DNA of 60,063 nucleotides from an uncultured Bacteroidales bacterium (lineage in GTDB: Bacteria; Bacteroidota; Bacteroidia; Bacteroidales; Muribaculaceae), in contig CAMWLW010000005.1 of assembly GCA_947175245.1 (NCBI GenBank), positions 1 to 60,063 on the forward strand, in the 5' to 3' direction. The notes under the pieces were generated by a model that saw nothing but the letters and a program-made list of their open reading frames with translations, searched no databases and was not told the origin of the DNA. How positions within the stretch are numbered: the first letter of the stretch is position 1; each line of letters starts with the position of its first letter. This document shows, piece after piece, positions 8,329 to 17,990 of this stretch. The translations under genes and the position numbers were made by a program.

Positions 8329-8400
8329 GCCCCGGTAGTTCAACGGATAGAATAGAGGTTTCCTAAACCTTAGATAGCAGTTCGATTCTGCTCCGGGGTA
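8329..8400 (+). tRNA. tRNA-Arg (anticodon CCT)
   Basis: The cloverleaf folds by eye. The acceptor pairs GCCCCGG with CCGGGGT (G1-U72 wobble, discriminator A). The D stem is GTTC/GAAT and the anticodon stem is GAGGT/ACCTT around the loop TTCCTAA (CCT). The T stem is AGCAG/CTGCT with loop TTCGATT. The 3' CCA is not encoded. It is preceded by a perfect promoter. The next gene begins 32 bp downstream with no visible terminator between. Confidence 0.96.
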
Positions 8401-8432
8401 CAATGTATGGCAAACGCAACACATCGCCGGGT

Positions 8433-10484
8433 ATGAGGCTGCTGCTCCCCCTGTCGGGTGTGGTGGCTTTGATTGTTAGCGCGTGTGCCAGTATAGGACG
8501 CCCCCAGGGTGGCCCGCGCGACGAGACCCCGCCGGTCTATCTCCGCAGCAATCCAGCGCCCGGCACTACAGGTTTTACTTCCAATAAGATAGAGGCGACA
8601 TTTGACGAGAATATCAAGCTCGATGACATCCTCAACAAGGTAGTTGTGTCACCGGCTCAGAAACAGCAGCCGTCGATAATAGCCAACGGACGTAAACTCT
8701 CGGTCGAGCTGAAAGACACGCTGTTGCCTAATACTACATATACACTTGATTTCAGCGATGCTATACGTGACCTCAACGAGGGCAACATACTCGACGGTTT
8801 TGCGCTCGATTTTTCGACAGGTGATACCATAGACACGCTGCGTATCTCGGGCATGGTGCTCCAGGCTTCCAATCTCGAGCCGGCACAGGGCATGCTCGTA
8901 GGCGTGTACGATAATTTGTCAGATACGGCAATCAACACGCTACCGTTCCTGCGCATCGCCAAGACCAACCAGCTGGGACAGTTTACCATACGCAATCTCA
9001 AGCCAGGCACGTACAACGTCTTTGCGCTCAACGATATGAACCGCGACTATCACTGGGATCGCTCTGAAGATATCGCTTTCTACCCGATGCAGATAACGCC
9101 CACGGTCGAGGATATCATCGTCACCGACACGTTGCGGTCAAGCACGGGCGGCGACTCGATCGCGACACGGCCCGGCGTGCGCTATCTGCCTAACGACATA
9201 TTGTTCACATGGTTTAATGAGAACTATATGGCACAGTATCTCAAGGACTACAGCCGTGCCGATTCCAACCGTATAGCAATCAATTTCGCCGCTCCGGCCG
9301 ATTCGCTCCCCGAGCTGACCATTGTCAACGGCCCCAACGCCGGACGTCGACTCGATGCTCCCGATGCTTCGGTGCTCAACCACTCGGCTACGCTCGATAC
9401 TCTCGACTACTGGATTATTGATCCTGCAATAATCGCCCAGGACTCATTGCTGATAGCTACGCGCTACATGCGCACTGACACGCTCGACCAGTTGTCGTGG
9501 ACTTCAGATACACTACGCTTTTTCCTCAAGTCTTCACAAAAGGCCAAACCTGCATCAAAGAAGAAAAAGAAAGCCGACGATGAGGCAGCCGACACATTGC
9601 CGCCCGAGATAACATTCATGGATGTTAAGATCGGAGGCAGCACACAAGAGGTTAATCAGCCGCTATATATCACTATGAGTCAGCCTATAGTATCGCTCGA
9701 CCCGAAAGCGTGGCACATGGAGGTTCAGGAAGATACCGTGTGGCGCAAACTACCCTCGCCCGTGCTGTTACCTGATACAACCGGCCATATAATGAACTAT
9801 AGGATAGACTATCCATGGGAGGCCGGTACGAAGTACCGAGTCACGGTCGACTCGGCATCGATACACACAGTTTACGGACTGTTCAATAAGCCGATAGAGA
9901 CCGAAATATCGGTGCGTAAAGCCGACGAATACTCGACACTAATATTCAACCTCACCAATCTTCCCGACTCAACCGACCTTATAGTCGAGGTGCTCAACGG
10001 TCAGGATGCGCCCGTGCGGTCGGTCAAGGCTGTCGATGGCGTGGCGCGTATCGAGCACATGCTTGCCGGCACCTACTATGTCAGAGCGTTTGCCGATGTC
10101 AATGGCGACGGCAAGTGGACTACCGGCGACCTTAATGCACGCCGTCTGCCTGAGGATGTGTACTACTTCTCCAAGAAAATTAATCTGAAGCAGAACTGGG
10201 ATGTAGCCAATGACTGGGATCTCAACGAGCTGCCAGTCGACATGCAGAAACCCAACGCTATCAAGAAAAACAAGCCCAAGACCAAGGATCGCCGTCAGTC
10301 GGGTAATCGCAATGACGATGACGAGGAGGAGGACGACGAGTATGGTAACGGTTATGACGACATGGGACGTCCGGGCTATGACAACCGCAATCCGTTCGAC
10401 GGTCGTTCATCGGGGCGTTCAACAGGCCGTGGCGGTCAGAACTCTAATTTCCGCCCGTCGGTTGGCAATGCCCGAAACTTTTAA
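8433..10484 (+). CDS. large Ig-like (Big_5) domain lipoprotein
   Basis: 683 aa from the start chosen at 8433 (MRLLLPLSGVVALIVSAC), which gives a textbook lipoprotein signal with Cys18. An alternative ATG at 8403 adds ten residues and would lie 2 nt after the tRNA. The mature N-terminus (RPQGGPRDETPP) leads into a Big_5-type Ig domain (~30-140) with the motif NPAPGTTGFTSNKIEATFDE. A carboxypeptidase-like beta-sandwich follows (GQFTIRNLKPGTYNVFALND), then further beta domains. The C-terminal ~90 residues are low complexity, first acidic (DDDEEEDDE) and then Gly/Arg/Asn-rich. It is probably surface- or periplasm-anchored; the family is common in Bacteroidetes and its function is unknown. The only promoter seen is that of the tRNA. 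Confidence 0.85.
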   Translation: MRLLLPLSGVVALIVSACASIGRPQGGPRDETPPVYLRSNPAPGTTGFTSNKIEATFDENIKLDDILNKVVVSPAQKQQPSIIANGRKLSVELKDTLLPNTTYTLDFSDAIRDLNEGNILDGFALDFSTGDTIDTLRISGMVLQASNLEPAQGMLVGVYDNLSDTAINTLPFLRIAKTNQLGQFTIRNLKPGTYNVFALNDMNRDYHWDRSEDIAFYPMQITPTVEDIIVTDTLRSSTGGDSIATRPGVRYLPNDILFTWFNENYMAQYLKDYSRADSNRIAINFAAPADSLPELTIVNGPNAGRRLDAPDASVLNHSATLDTLDYWIIDPAIIAQDSLLIATRYMRTDTLDQLSWTSDTLRFFLKSSQKAKPASKKKKKADDEAADTLPPEITFMDVKIGGSTQEVNQPLYITMSQPIVSLDPKAWHMEVQEDTVWRKLPSPVLLPDTTGHIMNYRIDYPWEAGTKYRVTVDSASIHTVYGLFNKPIETEISVRKADEYSTLIFNLTNLPDSTDLIVEVLNGQDAPVRSVKAVDGVARIEHMLAGTYYVRAFADVNGDGKWTTGDLNARRLPEDVYYFSKKINLKQNWDVANDWDLNELPVDMQKPNAIKKNKPKTKDRRQSGNRNDDDEEEDDEYGNGYDDMGRPGYDNRNPFDGRSSGRSTGRGGQNSNFRPSVGNARNF

Positions 10485-10528
10485 CCAGGCGGTCTGACAA
10501 TTTTTATTCAATAATCACAAACGTTATC

Positions 10529-11362
10529 ATGACTAATGGCAGGCGACTATATAAGGATTTGATAAAAGATACACGCTGGTGGAATCTCTATCTGGGTCTC
10601 GATGTCGATCACATTGATGTGATGGCCTATAGCCCTATTGAGGATAATTCGCTGTTTGTGACCGCGATACCGCTCGATGACGGCGTTGACGGGTATGTGA
10701 CGCGCGTTGAAGAAGCTGTATATGATAATCCGCTGCTGCTTAACGACTTCAGTAAAGTTTATGTCGTGATGCGCACCGATGCGCGTGCTATCCTGCCGGC
10801 CGATGTTGCGTCGGGTGAGCAGGCGTCAGACATCGTCAGTGAGATGACCGGTGTTTCGGGCGGACATCTTGTCGTGAACAGTCTCCCGTTGCTCGATGTG
10901 GCGCTGTGTCATCTGGTCGACGAGTCGCTGTATAATTTTCTGAAACGGACGTTTGGCCCGAATGTCAATATTGTACATCGCCTCGCCGGTATCACAACCT
11001 ATTGTCACGGAACTCACCGAGGAGCCGGTTCGCTGTGCAGTCATGTCAACCTGCGCCGCGCTTCGATCGATATTGTGATTTATCAGGGCGACAGCCTGCT
11101 GCTCGCCAATACCTATAACATAACCGGGCTGACCGATGCGCTGTATTATATCGTGGCCACACGTCAGCTTTTTGATATAGACCGTGCTAATGCCGTCGTG
11201 CTTAGTGGCGACCGAGACATGCGCGAGGAGCTGTCGCCACTTTTGCGTGAGTATCTGCCTACGGTCATGCCGGCTGTTTTCCCGGCGGCTATGTTCCGTG
11301 CCGGCGGCCAGGCGGCAATGAATGCACCAACCGATTTGATTGTAATGCCACTATGCGAATAA
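10529..11362 (+). CDS. DUF3822 family protein
   Basis: 277 aa, soluble, no signal peptide. The overall architecture is an ASKHA/actin-like split. The N-terminal half contains LYLGLDVDHIDVMAYSP, and the C-terminal half has a YQGDSLLLANTYNITG block and VVLSGDRD. This matches the DUF3822 family, which in Bacteroidetes is found next to rsmD, as here: the last 10 nt overlap the rsmD start. The function is not established; the context suggests a link to ribosome or rRNA maturation. Confidence 0.85.
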   Translation: MTNGRRLYKDLIKDTRWWNLYLGLDVDHIDVMAYSPIEDNSLFVTAIPLDDGVDGYVTRVEEAVYDNPLLLNDFSKVYVVMRTDARAILPADVASGEQASDIVSEMTGVSGGHLVVNSLPLLDVALCHLVDESLYNFLKRTFGPNVNIVHRLAGITTYCHGTHRGAGSLCSHVNLRRASIDIVIYQGDSLLLANTYNITGLTDALYYIVATRQLFDIDRANAVVLSGDRDMREELSPLLREYLPTVMPAVFPAAMFRAGGQAAMNAPTDLIVMPLCE

Positions 11363-11910
11363 TACGAGGAAAATATGGCCGACGCCGTTTTGACGTCCCC
11401 ACCAACATAACAGCGCGTCCGACGACCGACTTTGCGCGCGAGAATATCTTCAATGTCATTGACAATATCTATGACTTTGATTCTGAACCCACGGCACTCG
11501 ACCTATTTGCCGGCACAGGCGCCATCACGTTCGAGTTCCTGTCGCGCGGCTGCAGTATGGTGACTGCTGTCGAGAAGGCAACCACCCAATACAATTTCAT
11601 ACGCAAGGTTGCCGGCGAACTCAATGCCAACGCTCACCTGCGACTAATCAAGGGCGACGTGCTCCAGTTCCTGAAGTCGGCCACGACGGGCTATGACATA
11701 GTCTTTGCCGACCCTCCATACGATATGCCCGAGTTTGGCGAGATACCTATGGCTGTCATGCAGTCAAAAGTAGTCAAGCCCACGTCGCTTTTCATTATCG
11801 AGCACAGCAAGAAGTATGACTTCTCGTCGCTGCCCCACTTTGTCGAACACCGGGCCTATGGTAGCGTCAACTTCTCTATATTTGACATGGAGAGTGATAA
11901 TAACTGCTAA
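11353..11910 (+). CDS. rsmD: 16S rRNA (guanine(966)-N2)-methyltransferase RsmD
   Basis: 185 aa, the usual RsmD length. The N-terminal MRIIRGKYGRRRFDVP and the RPTTDFARENIFN motif are diagnostic. The SAM-binding motif I is LDLFAGTGAITFE (~48-60) and the catalytic motif IV is FADPPYD (~118-124). It methylates G966 of 16S rRNA in the small-subunit assembly intermediate. It overlaps DUF3822 by 10 nt and is followed after 23 bp by an aminotransferase. Confidence 0.95.
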   Translation: MRIIRGKYGRRRFDVPTNITARPTTDFARENIFNVIDNIYDFDSEPTALDLFAGTGAITFEFLSRGCSMVTAVEKATTQYNFIRKVAGELNANAHLRLIKGDVLQFLKSATTGYDIVFADPPYDMPEFGEIPMAVMQSKVVKPTSLFIIEHSKKYDFSSLPHFVEHRAYGSVNFSIFDMESDNNC

Positions 11911-11933
11911 ATTTCAATTAATAGTATCAATAA

Positions 11934-13133
11934 ATGCCCAAGATATCACAGCGCGGCGAGATAATGCCCGCATCGCCTATCAGAAAACTTGTGCCACTGG
12001 CCAACGCTGCCAAGGCACGCGGAGTGCATGTATACCATCTCAACATCGGTCAGCCCGATGTGCCGACCCCGCCCGAGGCTTTCGATGCGCTAAAATGTAT
12101 CGATCGCAAGGTGTTGGAATACAGCCCGTCGGAGGGTCTGCTGTCGCTGCGTCAGAAACTCGAACAGTATTACCACAAGTTCAATATCAATGTTGATGTC
12201 GACGACATCATTGTCACGACCGGAGGCTCGGAGGCCGTGCTGTTCGCGTTCATGGCATGTCTTGATCCAGGCGATGAAATTATCGTCCCCGAGCCGGCTT
12301 ATGCCAACTACATGGCCTTTGCCATATCGGCCGGTGCCAAAATCGTGACCGTGCCGTCGTCGATCGAGGATGGTTTCTCGCTCCCGCCGGTCGAGAAATT
12401 TGAGGAGCTTATAACGCCGCGCACCAAGGGCATCCTGATATGTAACCCCAATAACCCGACCGGCTATCTGTACACGCGCCGCGAGATGGAGCAAATACGT
12501 GACCTCGTCAAGCGTCATGACCTGTTCCTGTTCAGCGACGAGGTGTACCGTGAATTCTGCTATACCGGGGCCCCGTATATCTCGGCTTTCCATCTTGAGG
12601 GTATCGAGGAACAAGTGGTGCTGATTGACTCGGTATCAAAACGTTACAACGAGTGCGGCATACGTATCGGAGCCATTATCACCAAGCATAAAGAGCTGAA
12701 AAAGAATGTTATGAAATTCTGCCAGGCACGCCTCAGCCCGCCACTGCTCGGCCAGCTTGTAGCCGAGGCTTCGATTGACGCGTCGGCCGAATATATGCTG
12801 CATACATACGACGATTATGTCGAGCGCCGCAAATTTCTCATCGACGGGCTCAACCGCATCCCCGGCTGCTACTCACCCATACCGATGGGCGCGTTCTACA
12901 CTGTGGTCAGTCTGCCGGTCGATGATGCCGACAAATTCTGCAGCTGGTGTCTGAGTGACTTCGAGTATGAGGGAGCCACCGTATTCATGGCTCCGGCCTC
13001 GGGTTTCTATACTACTCCTGGATATGGTAAAAACGAGGTGCGTATGGCGTATGTGCTTAACAAAGAAGACCTCGGGAAAGCGCTGATTGTTCTGCGCGAG
13101 GCACTTAAAGCTTACCCAGGTCGAGTGGAGTGA
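11934..13133 (+). CDS. class I/II PLP-dependent aminotransferase (AspC-like)
   Basis: 399 aa, fold type I. It shows the N-terminal LNIGQPDVPTP motif, the NPNNPTG substrate/PLP segment (~residues 163-169) and the Schiff-base lysine in DSVSKRYNECG (K236). The arginine binding the alpha-carboxylate sits in the C-terminal NEVRMAY stretch. It most resembles aspartate/aromatic aminotransferases of the I-gamma group; the exact substrate cannot be read from sequence. The ABC-type permease gene starts one base after its stop. Confidence 0.9.
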   Translation: MPKISQRGEIMPASPIRKLVPLANAAKARGVHVYHLNIGQPDVPTPPEAFDALKCIDRKVLEYSPSEGLLSLRQKLEQYYHKFNINVDVDDIIVTTGGSEAVLFAFMACLDPGDEIIVPEPAYANYMAFAISAGAKIVTVPSSIEDGFSLPPVEKFEELITPRTKGILICNPNNPTGYLYTRREMEQIRDLVKRHDLFLFSDEVYREFCYTGAPYISAFHLEGIEEQVVLIDSVSKRYNECGIRIGAIITKHKELKKNVMKFCQARLSPPLLGQLVAEASIDASAEYMLHTYDDYVERRKFLIDGLNRIPGCYSPIPMGAFYTVVSLPVDDADKFCSWCLSDFEYEGATVFMAPASGFYTTPGYGKNEVRMAYVLNKEDLGKALIVLREALKAYPGRVE

Positions 13134-13134
13134 T

Positions 13135-14409
13135 ATGGATGTAAGCCTGTTGATAGCCCGGCGCCTGAGTCTCAAACGCGATGCTGACAACCTGACGGGG
13201 CAGCATCGCTCGCCCGCTGTCGGCATAGCTGTCACAGGCATAGCGCTGTCGGTCACAATCATGCTGCTTACTCTCGCCATCGTTCCGGGGTTCAAGCATC
13301 AGATTACCGAGAAGGTATTCGGCTTTGACGCGCAGATAGTCCTGCATCCTGTACAGCCCGTAGCGAGTTACGAAGACGGTAGTCGCGTTATGGTTGAGTG
13401 CTCAGACTCGCTGCGTGAAAGGCTCTTGTCTCACCTTCCCGACGGCGCGCGTGTGCAGCTGTCGGCTTCGACACCCGGTATTCTTAAAACCGACGACCAG
13501 TTTGCCGGACTTGTATTCAAGGCGTTTGATGAGGGTCTCGAAGGCAGTATAATAGACTCATCTATCGAAGATGGTGGGATACCCGACTATGATGTCGAAG
13601 AGATGCGTTATGCCATTGTCGTATCGCGAACCACGGCCGATGCACTTCAATTGTCGCGCGGTGACAAGGTTAACGCCTACTTTTTTGTCGACAACAATTT
13701 GAAAACCCGACGTTTCACGGTCGCCGGCATCTACAATTCCCATTTCAATGAGTATGACAAACTTATGGCCTATGCGTCAATGTCGGCTTTACGATCAATT
13801 GCCGGGATACCCGACGGTGTCGGCAACGAGATAGAAATCAGGGGTCTTGACCGTGACAATATCTCTGATGCACGCCTTGTGATGCAACAGGTCGCGAGCG
13901 ATGCTTTCTATGACGGGACTGCCGGGTGTTATCTTGCAGTGAGCGATGTGTTTGAGAAAGACCCTATGTATTTCAACTGGCTTGATCTGCTTGATACTAA
14001 TGTCATTGTCATACTCGTGCTTATGGGGTGTGTCGCTGCCGTCACACTCATATCGTGTCTTGTGATAATGATACTTGAGCGCGTCACCCTCATAGGTACG
14101 CTCAAATCGCTCGGTGCAACTAACGGTTTGATTGAGCGTATATTCCTGTTCATGGCCCAGCGCATAGTGTTGCGCGGCATTATATTAGGCGATTTGATAG
14201 GGTTGTTGCTCGTGTGGATTCAGTGGCAGTTTGCCCTGCTTCCGCTCGACCCCGAGGCCTACTATCTCAACTCGGTTCCTGTCGAGTTTAACTGGACGGG
14301 TATCATTCTGCTTAATATCGGCGCCGTTGTCCTGTCGCTGGCTATCATGCTGATACCGGCCCACATGGTGTCGCGTATATCGCCGGCCAAGGTGATGCGT
14401 TTTGAATAA
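13135..14409 (+). CDS. FtsX/LolC-LolE-like ABC transporter permease
   Basis: 424 aa from ATG 13135 (MDVSLLIARRLSLKRD), one base after the preceding stop; longer in-frame readings start inside the aminotransferase. The topology is that of MacB/LolE permeases. One TM helix (~30-50, IALSVTIMLLTLAIVPGF) is followed by a large periplasmic MacB-PCD domain and then three C-terminal TM helices. Between them lies the cytoplasmic coupling motif RVTLIGTLKSLGATN. LolE-type proteins extract lipoproteins from the inner membrane. The ATPase partner (LolD-like) is not adjacent. Confidence 0.88.
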   Translation: MDVSLLIARRLSLKRDADNLTGQHRSPAVGIAVTGIALSVTIMLLTLAIVPGFKHQITEKVFGFDAQIVLHPVQPVASYEDGSRVMVECSDSLRERLLSHLPDGARVQLSASTPGILKTDDQFAGLVFKAFDEGLEGSIIDSSIEDGGIPDYDVEEMRYAIVVSRTTADALQLSRGDKVNAYFFVDNNLKTRRFTVAGIYNSHFNEYDKLMAYASMSALRSIAGIPDGVGNEIEIRGLDRDNISDARLVMQQVASDAFYDGTAGCYLAVSDVFEKDPMYFNWLDLLDTNVIVILVLMGCVAAVTLISCLVIMILERVTLIGTLKSLGATNGLIERIFLFMAQRIVLRGIILGDLIGLLLVWIQWQFALLPLDPEAYYLNSVPVEFNWTGIILLNIGAVVLSLAIMLIPAHMVSRISPAKVMRFE

Positions 14410-14497
14410 TAGCTGATCGTGCATTTTTTTACCGCACTTTTTGTCGCGAAGTTTGTTATATATAGGGAATGCTGGATAGTTATTGAAAAAAAATTAC

Positions 14498-14505
14498 TAT
14501 TTTTG
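14498..14505 (+). promoter_or_regulatory. possible -7 box upstream of rsfS-ftsH
   Basis: TATTTTTG fits TAnnTTTG and lies 61 bp upstream of rsfS in an AT-rich 157-bp gap. No -33 element at the right spacing was found. Confidence 0.4.
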
Positions 14506-14566
14506 CACATTAATATAATGTTATATATTTATCACAAATAGACATTTATCACGAACCATTTGATTT

Positions 14567-14926
14567 ATGAATCAAAATATTGATCTTACAAAACTTATAA
14601 TCGAGGGAATTCAGGAGCGTAAAGGCCGCGACATTACCGTTGTCGATCTAAGCAATGTCGATGGCACTACGATCGATAAATTCATTATCTGTCAGGGCAA
14701 TTCATCAATGCAGGTGACTGCCATTGCCGACAGTGTCAGAGAGTATCTTTTTGAGCACGATAAGATTAAGCCCTATAACTATGACGGTTACCGTAACGCC
14801 CGGTGGATTGTAATCGACTATGGCGAGATTCTCGTGCACGTCTTTACCCCCGAGACACGTCAATATTACAACCTCGAGGAGCTGTGGAGCGATGCAAAAC
14901 TAACCGATATTCCTAATCTTGACTAA
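14567..14926 (+). CDS. rsfS: ribosome silencing factor RsfS (Iojap/YbeB)
   Basis: 119 aa, full length. The diagnostic DKFIICQGNSSMQVTAIAD stretch (~residues 37-55) and the C-terminal WIVIDYGEILVHVF / RQYYNLEELW segment are both present. RsfS binds uL14 on the 50S subunit and blocks subunit joining under starvation. It precedes ftsH by 52 bp, a pairing seen widely in Bacteroidetes. Confidence 0.96.
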   Translation: MNQNIDLTKLIIEGIQERKGRDITVVDLSNVDGTTIDKFIICQGNSSMQVTAIADSVREYLFEHDKIKPYNYDGYRNARWIVIDYGEILVHVFTPETRQYYNLEELWSDAKLTDIPNLD

Positions 14927-14978
14927 GTCAAACTGCGATAATTGCCTGAAAATTCAATAATAAGCAAACCTCACATAT

Positions 14979-17132
14979 ATGCCTGAATCCAAGAAGAAAA
15001 AACCGGTTATAAAATTCAGCCTGTACTGGGCCTATGCAGCGGTGCTGCTTTTCCTTATGGGAATGTGGTATATGGATCAGAATGCTGCTACTGAGAAAGT
15101 CACTTACAGCAAGTTCGGTCAGGTTATGAGCGATTCAATCGCGGCCGAGAACAACGGTGTCAAGAAACTGATTGTGTTTTCCAAACAGGACTATGCCGAG
15201 GCATTTATCTCCGATTCACTGTTCAAAGCACTGTACCCCAAGTCGACCTATACCAGCGAGGAACTCAAGAATGCCCGTATCAAGACCGAGATTCCCTCGA
15301 GCGGTGCATTTGCTAACGACCTCAAGGACTGGTGCAACCTGCGCGGTACACCTATCGCTGTGGACTATGATCAGAGCGGTGGCTGGGGTGGCATTTTATG
15401 GTCGATAGGCCCGCTGTTGCTCATAATTCTTTTCTGGGTTTACTTCATGCGTCGCATGAGCAGCCGTGACGGCGGCCCAAGCGGCATATTCAATGTCGGA
15501 AAATCCAAAGCTCAGATATTTGATAAAGACGGCCCTGTGCAGGTTACATTCAAGGATGTTGCCGGCCTCTCGGAAGCCAAGACAGAGATTGAGGAGATAG
15601 TCGAGTTCCTCAAGAATCCCCAGCGATATACCGACCTCGGCGGTAAAATTCCAAAGGGCGCCCTGCTCGTAGGCCCTCCCGGAACGGGTAAGACCCTTCT
15701 TGCCAAGGCTGTAGCCGGCGAGGCCAATGTGCCTTTCTTCTCAATGTCGGGCAGTGACTTTGTCGAGATGTTTGTCGGTGTGGGTGCGTCGCGTGTGCGC
15801 GACCTCTTCCGCCAGGCTAAGGAGAAGTCACCCTGTATCATTTTCATCGACGAGATTGACGCCGTAGGCCGTGCCCGTGGCAAGAATCCCAACATGGGTG
15901 CCAACGACGAGCGCGAGAACACCCTCAACCAGCTCCTCACCGAGATGGACGGCTTCGGTTCAAACAGCGGCGTCATTATCCTCGCTGCCACCAACCGTGC
16001 CGATATTCTCGACAAGGCCCTGTTACGTGCCGGCCGCTTCGACCGTCAGATATATGTGGAGTTACCCGACCTTAATGACCGTGTAGCTATCTTCAACGTT
16101 CACCTGCGCAAGATCAAACTTGCCGGTGACGTCGACGTCGAACTACTTGCACGTCAGACCCCCGGCTTCTCGGGCGCCGATATTGCCAATGTCTGCAACG
16201 AGGCTGCCCTGATTGCCGCCCGTTCAAACAAGAAAGCCGTTGACAAACAGGACTTCATCGCCGCCGTTGACCGTATCATTGGCGGCCTTGAAAAGCGCTC
16301 GAAGATAACCACCGATGAAGAGAAACGCGCTATCGCCATACACGAGGCCGGTCACGCCGCTCTATCGTGGCATCTTCAGTATGCCAACCCGCTCATCAAG
16401 GTAACCATTGTTCCCCGAGGCAAGGCTCTCGGTGCAGCATGGTATCTGCCCGAGGAGCGTCAGATTACCCCCACTCAGGCATTGCTCGACGAGATGTGTG
16501 CTACCCTTGGAGGACGTGCCGCTGAGGAACTGTTCCTTGGCCGTATATCTACAGGTGCGGCCAACGACCTCGAGCGTGTTACTAAACAGGCTTATGCGAT
16601 GGTAGTGTACTATGGTATGAGCGACCGTATTCCCAATATCAGCTACTACGACTCTACCGGCCAGGCCTATGGTTTCTCCAAACCCTACAGTGAAGACCGT
16701 GCCCGTCTTATCGACGAGGAGGTGTCGCGCATAATCAATGAACAGTATGAGCGCGCCAAGTCGATATTGCGCGAGCATGCCGAGGGACATGCCAAGCTCG
16801 CCGAGGTTCTTGTAAATCGTGAAGTCATCTTTACCGAGGATGTTGAGAATATCTTCGGCAAGCGTCCCTGGACATCGCGCACCGACGAAATTCTCGCCGC
16901 ACGCTCGGCTAAGGCTGCCAAAGCCGAGGCCGAAACACGTCGCGCCAACAGCGATGTGGTTGATGTCGTGGCTACCGAGATTCCTGACGCCATGCCGCCG
17001 ATGCCCGCCGATAAAGATAAAGGTAATAAGAGCGAGAACGCCACACAGGAAGCCGGCCACGGTGATAGCTCTGCCGAGCCTGCCGATGGCGACAAGCCCG
17101 CTCAGAAGCCTGAAACTGATGGCCAAAAGTAA
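14979..17132 (+). CDS. ftsH: ATP-dependent zinc metalloprotease FtsH
   Basis: 717 aa. Two TM helices (~13-31 and ~140-157) flank a periplasmic FtsH-ext domain. They are followed by the AAA+ module with Walker A GPPGTGKT (232-239), Walker [10 protein letters not shown] and SRH arginines. The M41 zinc protease domain has H455-EAGH. The C-terminal ~80 residues are charged, Ala/Glu/Lys-rich and probably disordered. FtsH degrades misassembled membrane proteins and selected regulators. In Bacteroides cdsA usually follows ftsH; here a cassette of outer-membrane proteins follows instead. Confidence 0.97.
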   Translation: MPESKKKKPVIKFSLYWAYAAVLLFLMGMWYMDQNAATEKVTYSKFGQVMSDSIAAENNGVKKLIVFSKQDYAEAFISDSLFKALYPKSTYTSEELKNARIKTEIPSSGAFANDLKDWCNLRGTPIAVDYDQSGGWGGILWSIGPLLLIILFWVYFMRRMSSRDGGPSGIFNVGKSKAQIFDKDGPVQVTFKDVAGLSEAKTEIEEIVEFLKNPQRYTDLGGKIPKGALLVGPPGTGKTLLAKAVAGEANVPFFSMSGSDFVEMFVGVGASRVRDLFRQAKEKSPCIIFIDEIDAVGRARGKNPNMGANDERENTLNQLLTEMDGFGSNSGVIILAATNRADILDKALLRAGRFDRQIYVELPDLNDRVAIFNVHLRKIKLAGDVDVELLARQTPGFSGADIANVCNEAALIAARSNKKAVDKQDFIAAVDRIIGGLEKRSKITTDEEKRAIAIHEAGHAALSWHLQYANPLIKVTIVPRGKALGAAWYLPEERQITPTQALLDEMCATLGGRAAEELFLGRISTGAANDLERVTKQAYAMVVYYGMSDRIPNISYYDSTGQAYGFSKPYSEDRARLIDEEVSRIINEQYERAKSILREHAEGHAKLAEVLVNREVIFTEDVENIFGKRPWTSRTDEILAARSAKAAKAEAETRRANSDVVDVVATEIPDAMPPMPADKDKGNKSENATQEAGHGDSSAEPADGDKPAQKPETDGQK

Positions 17133-17148
17133 TATCCTGAATGTAGTG

Positions 17149-17205
17149 ATGTGCCTCAGGCACATGGCATGATAGCTTTTCCGGGTTCGCCCGGTGTCTC
17201 GACAC
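17149..17205. repeat. cluster of three short inverted repeats between ftsH and the barrel cassette
   Basis: Within 60 bp there are an 8+1+8 dyad (ATGTGCCT-c-AGGCACAT, 17149-17165), a 5-bp hairpin with a UUCG loop (CCGGG-ttcg-CCCGG, 17181-17194) and a GTGTC-tc-GACAC dyad (17194-17205). No T-run follows, so simple termination is unlikely. An operator plus a 5' UTR structure for the gene at 17230 is plausible. Confidence 0.4.
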
Positions 17206-17229
17206 AGGTTAAATAATCAAGTTTGACTA

Positions 17230-17985
17230 ATGAAATCAATCATCACATCACATATCTCCCGCCTGTTCGCGCTGTGCGTCCTCGTGCTGTCGGCAATCCC
17301 GGCGGCTACGGCCCAGGAACAGTTCAAGCGAGGTCTTGAGCAATACTCGTTCATACCTCGCGGCCAGTGGATTACCGGTGTCAGTGTCAGCTTCTCACAG
17401 TCATCGAGCGACAACTACCAGTTCCTTGTCATCGAGGGGCTTAACAGCGACTCCTACACATTCAAGGTCAGCCCTATGGTCATGTACTGTTTTAAAGACA
17501 ACCTGGCAGCGGGTGGACGGTTTGCCTATAAGCGTTCGCTGATGCGTGTTGACAAGGCACGGTTTGTGCTTGCATCTGATACCGATTATAACATCGACAA
17601 TCTCTATAGCCTCAGTCACAGCTACTCGGGCATGGCCGCATTCCGCAACTACATCAGCTTCGGCGACAACAAGCGTTTCGGTATGTTCAATGAGGTACAG
17701 TTACAGGTCGGCGGCAGCCAGTCAAAACTATGTAACGGCAGCGGTGAAGACCTAACCGGTACCTATGAACGCTCGTTTGACCTCGACGTAGGCCTTGCGC
17801 CGGGTATGATAATGTTTCTCAACAACTATTCGGCCATAGAGGTCAATGTCGGCGTCCTCGGCTTCAGCTACACGGCCACCAAATCGACAACCGATCAGGT
17901 GTATGTGGCACACCGCAACTCCCAGTCGGCCAACTTTAAAATCAACCTGTTTTCAATAACCTTTGGCGTAGCCTTTTACCTGTAA
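17230..17985 (+). CDS. predicted outer-membrane beta-barrel protein, paralogue 1
   Basis: 251 aa. The signal peptide ends near PAATAQEQ. The body alternates short aromatic-rich beta strands consistent with a small barrel and ends in FGVAFYL. I recognise no named family. It is clearly paralogous to the next gene. Shared blocks, in the same order, are YSFIPRGQW, FRNYISFGDNKRFGMFNEV, LAPGMIMFLNNYSAIEVNVG and SANFKINLFSITFG. It begins 97 bp after ftsH, downstream of a run of inverted repeats, and the next gene follows after 5 bp, so the pair is one transcript. Confidence 0.75.
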   Translation: MKSIITSHISRLFALCVLVLSAIPAATAQEQFKRGLEQYSFIPRGQWITGVSVSFSQSSSDNYQFLVIEGLNSDSYTFKVSPMVMYCFKDNLAAGGRFAYKRSLMRVDKARFVLASDTDYNIDNLYSLSHSYSGMAAFRNYISFGDNKRFGMFNEVQLQVGGSQSKLCNGSGEDLTGTYERSFDLDVGLAPGMIMFLNNYSAIEVNVGVLGFSYTATKSTTDQVYVAHRNSQSANFKINLFSITFGVAFYL

Positions 17986-17990
17986 TCAAG

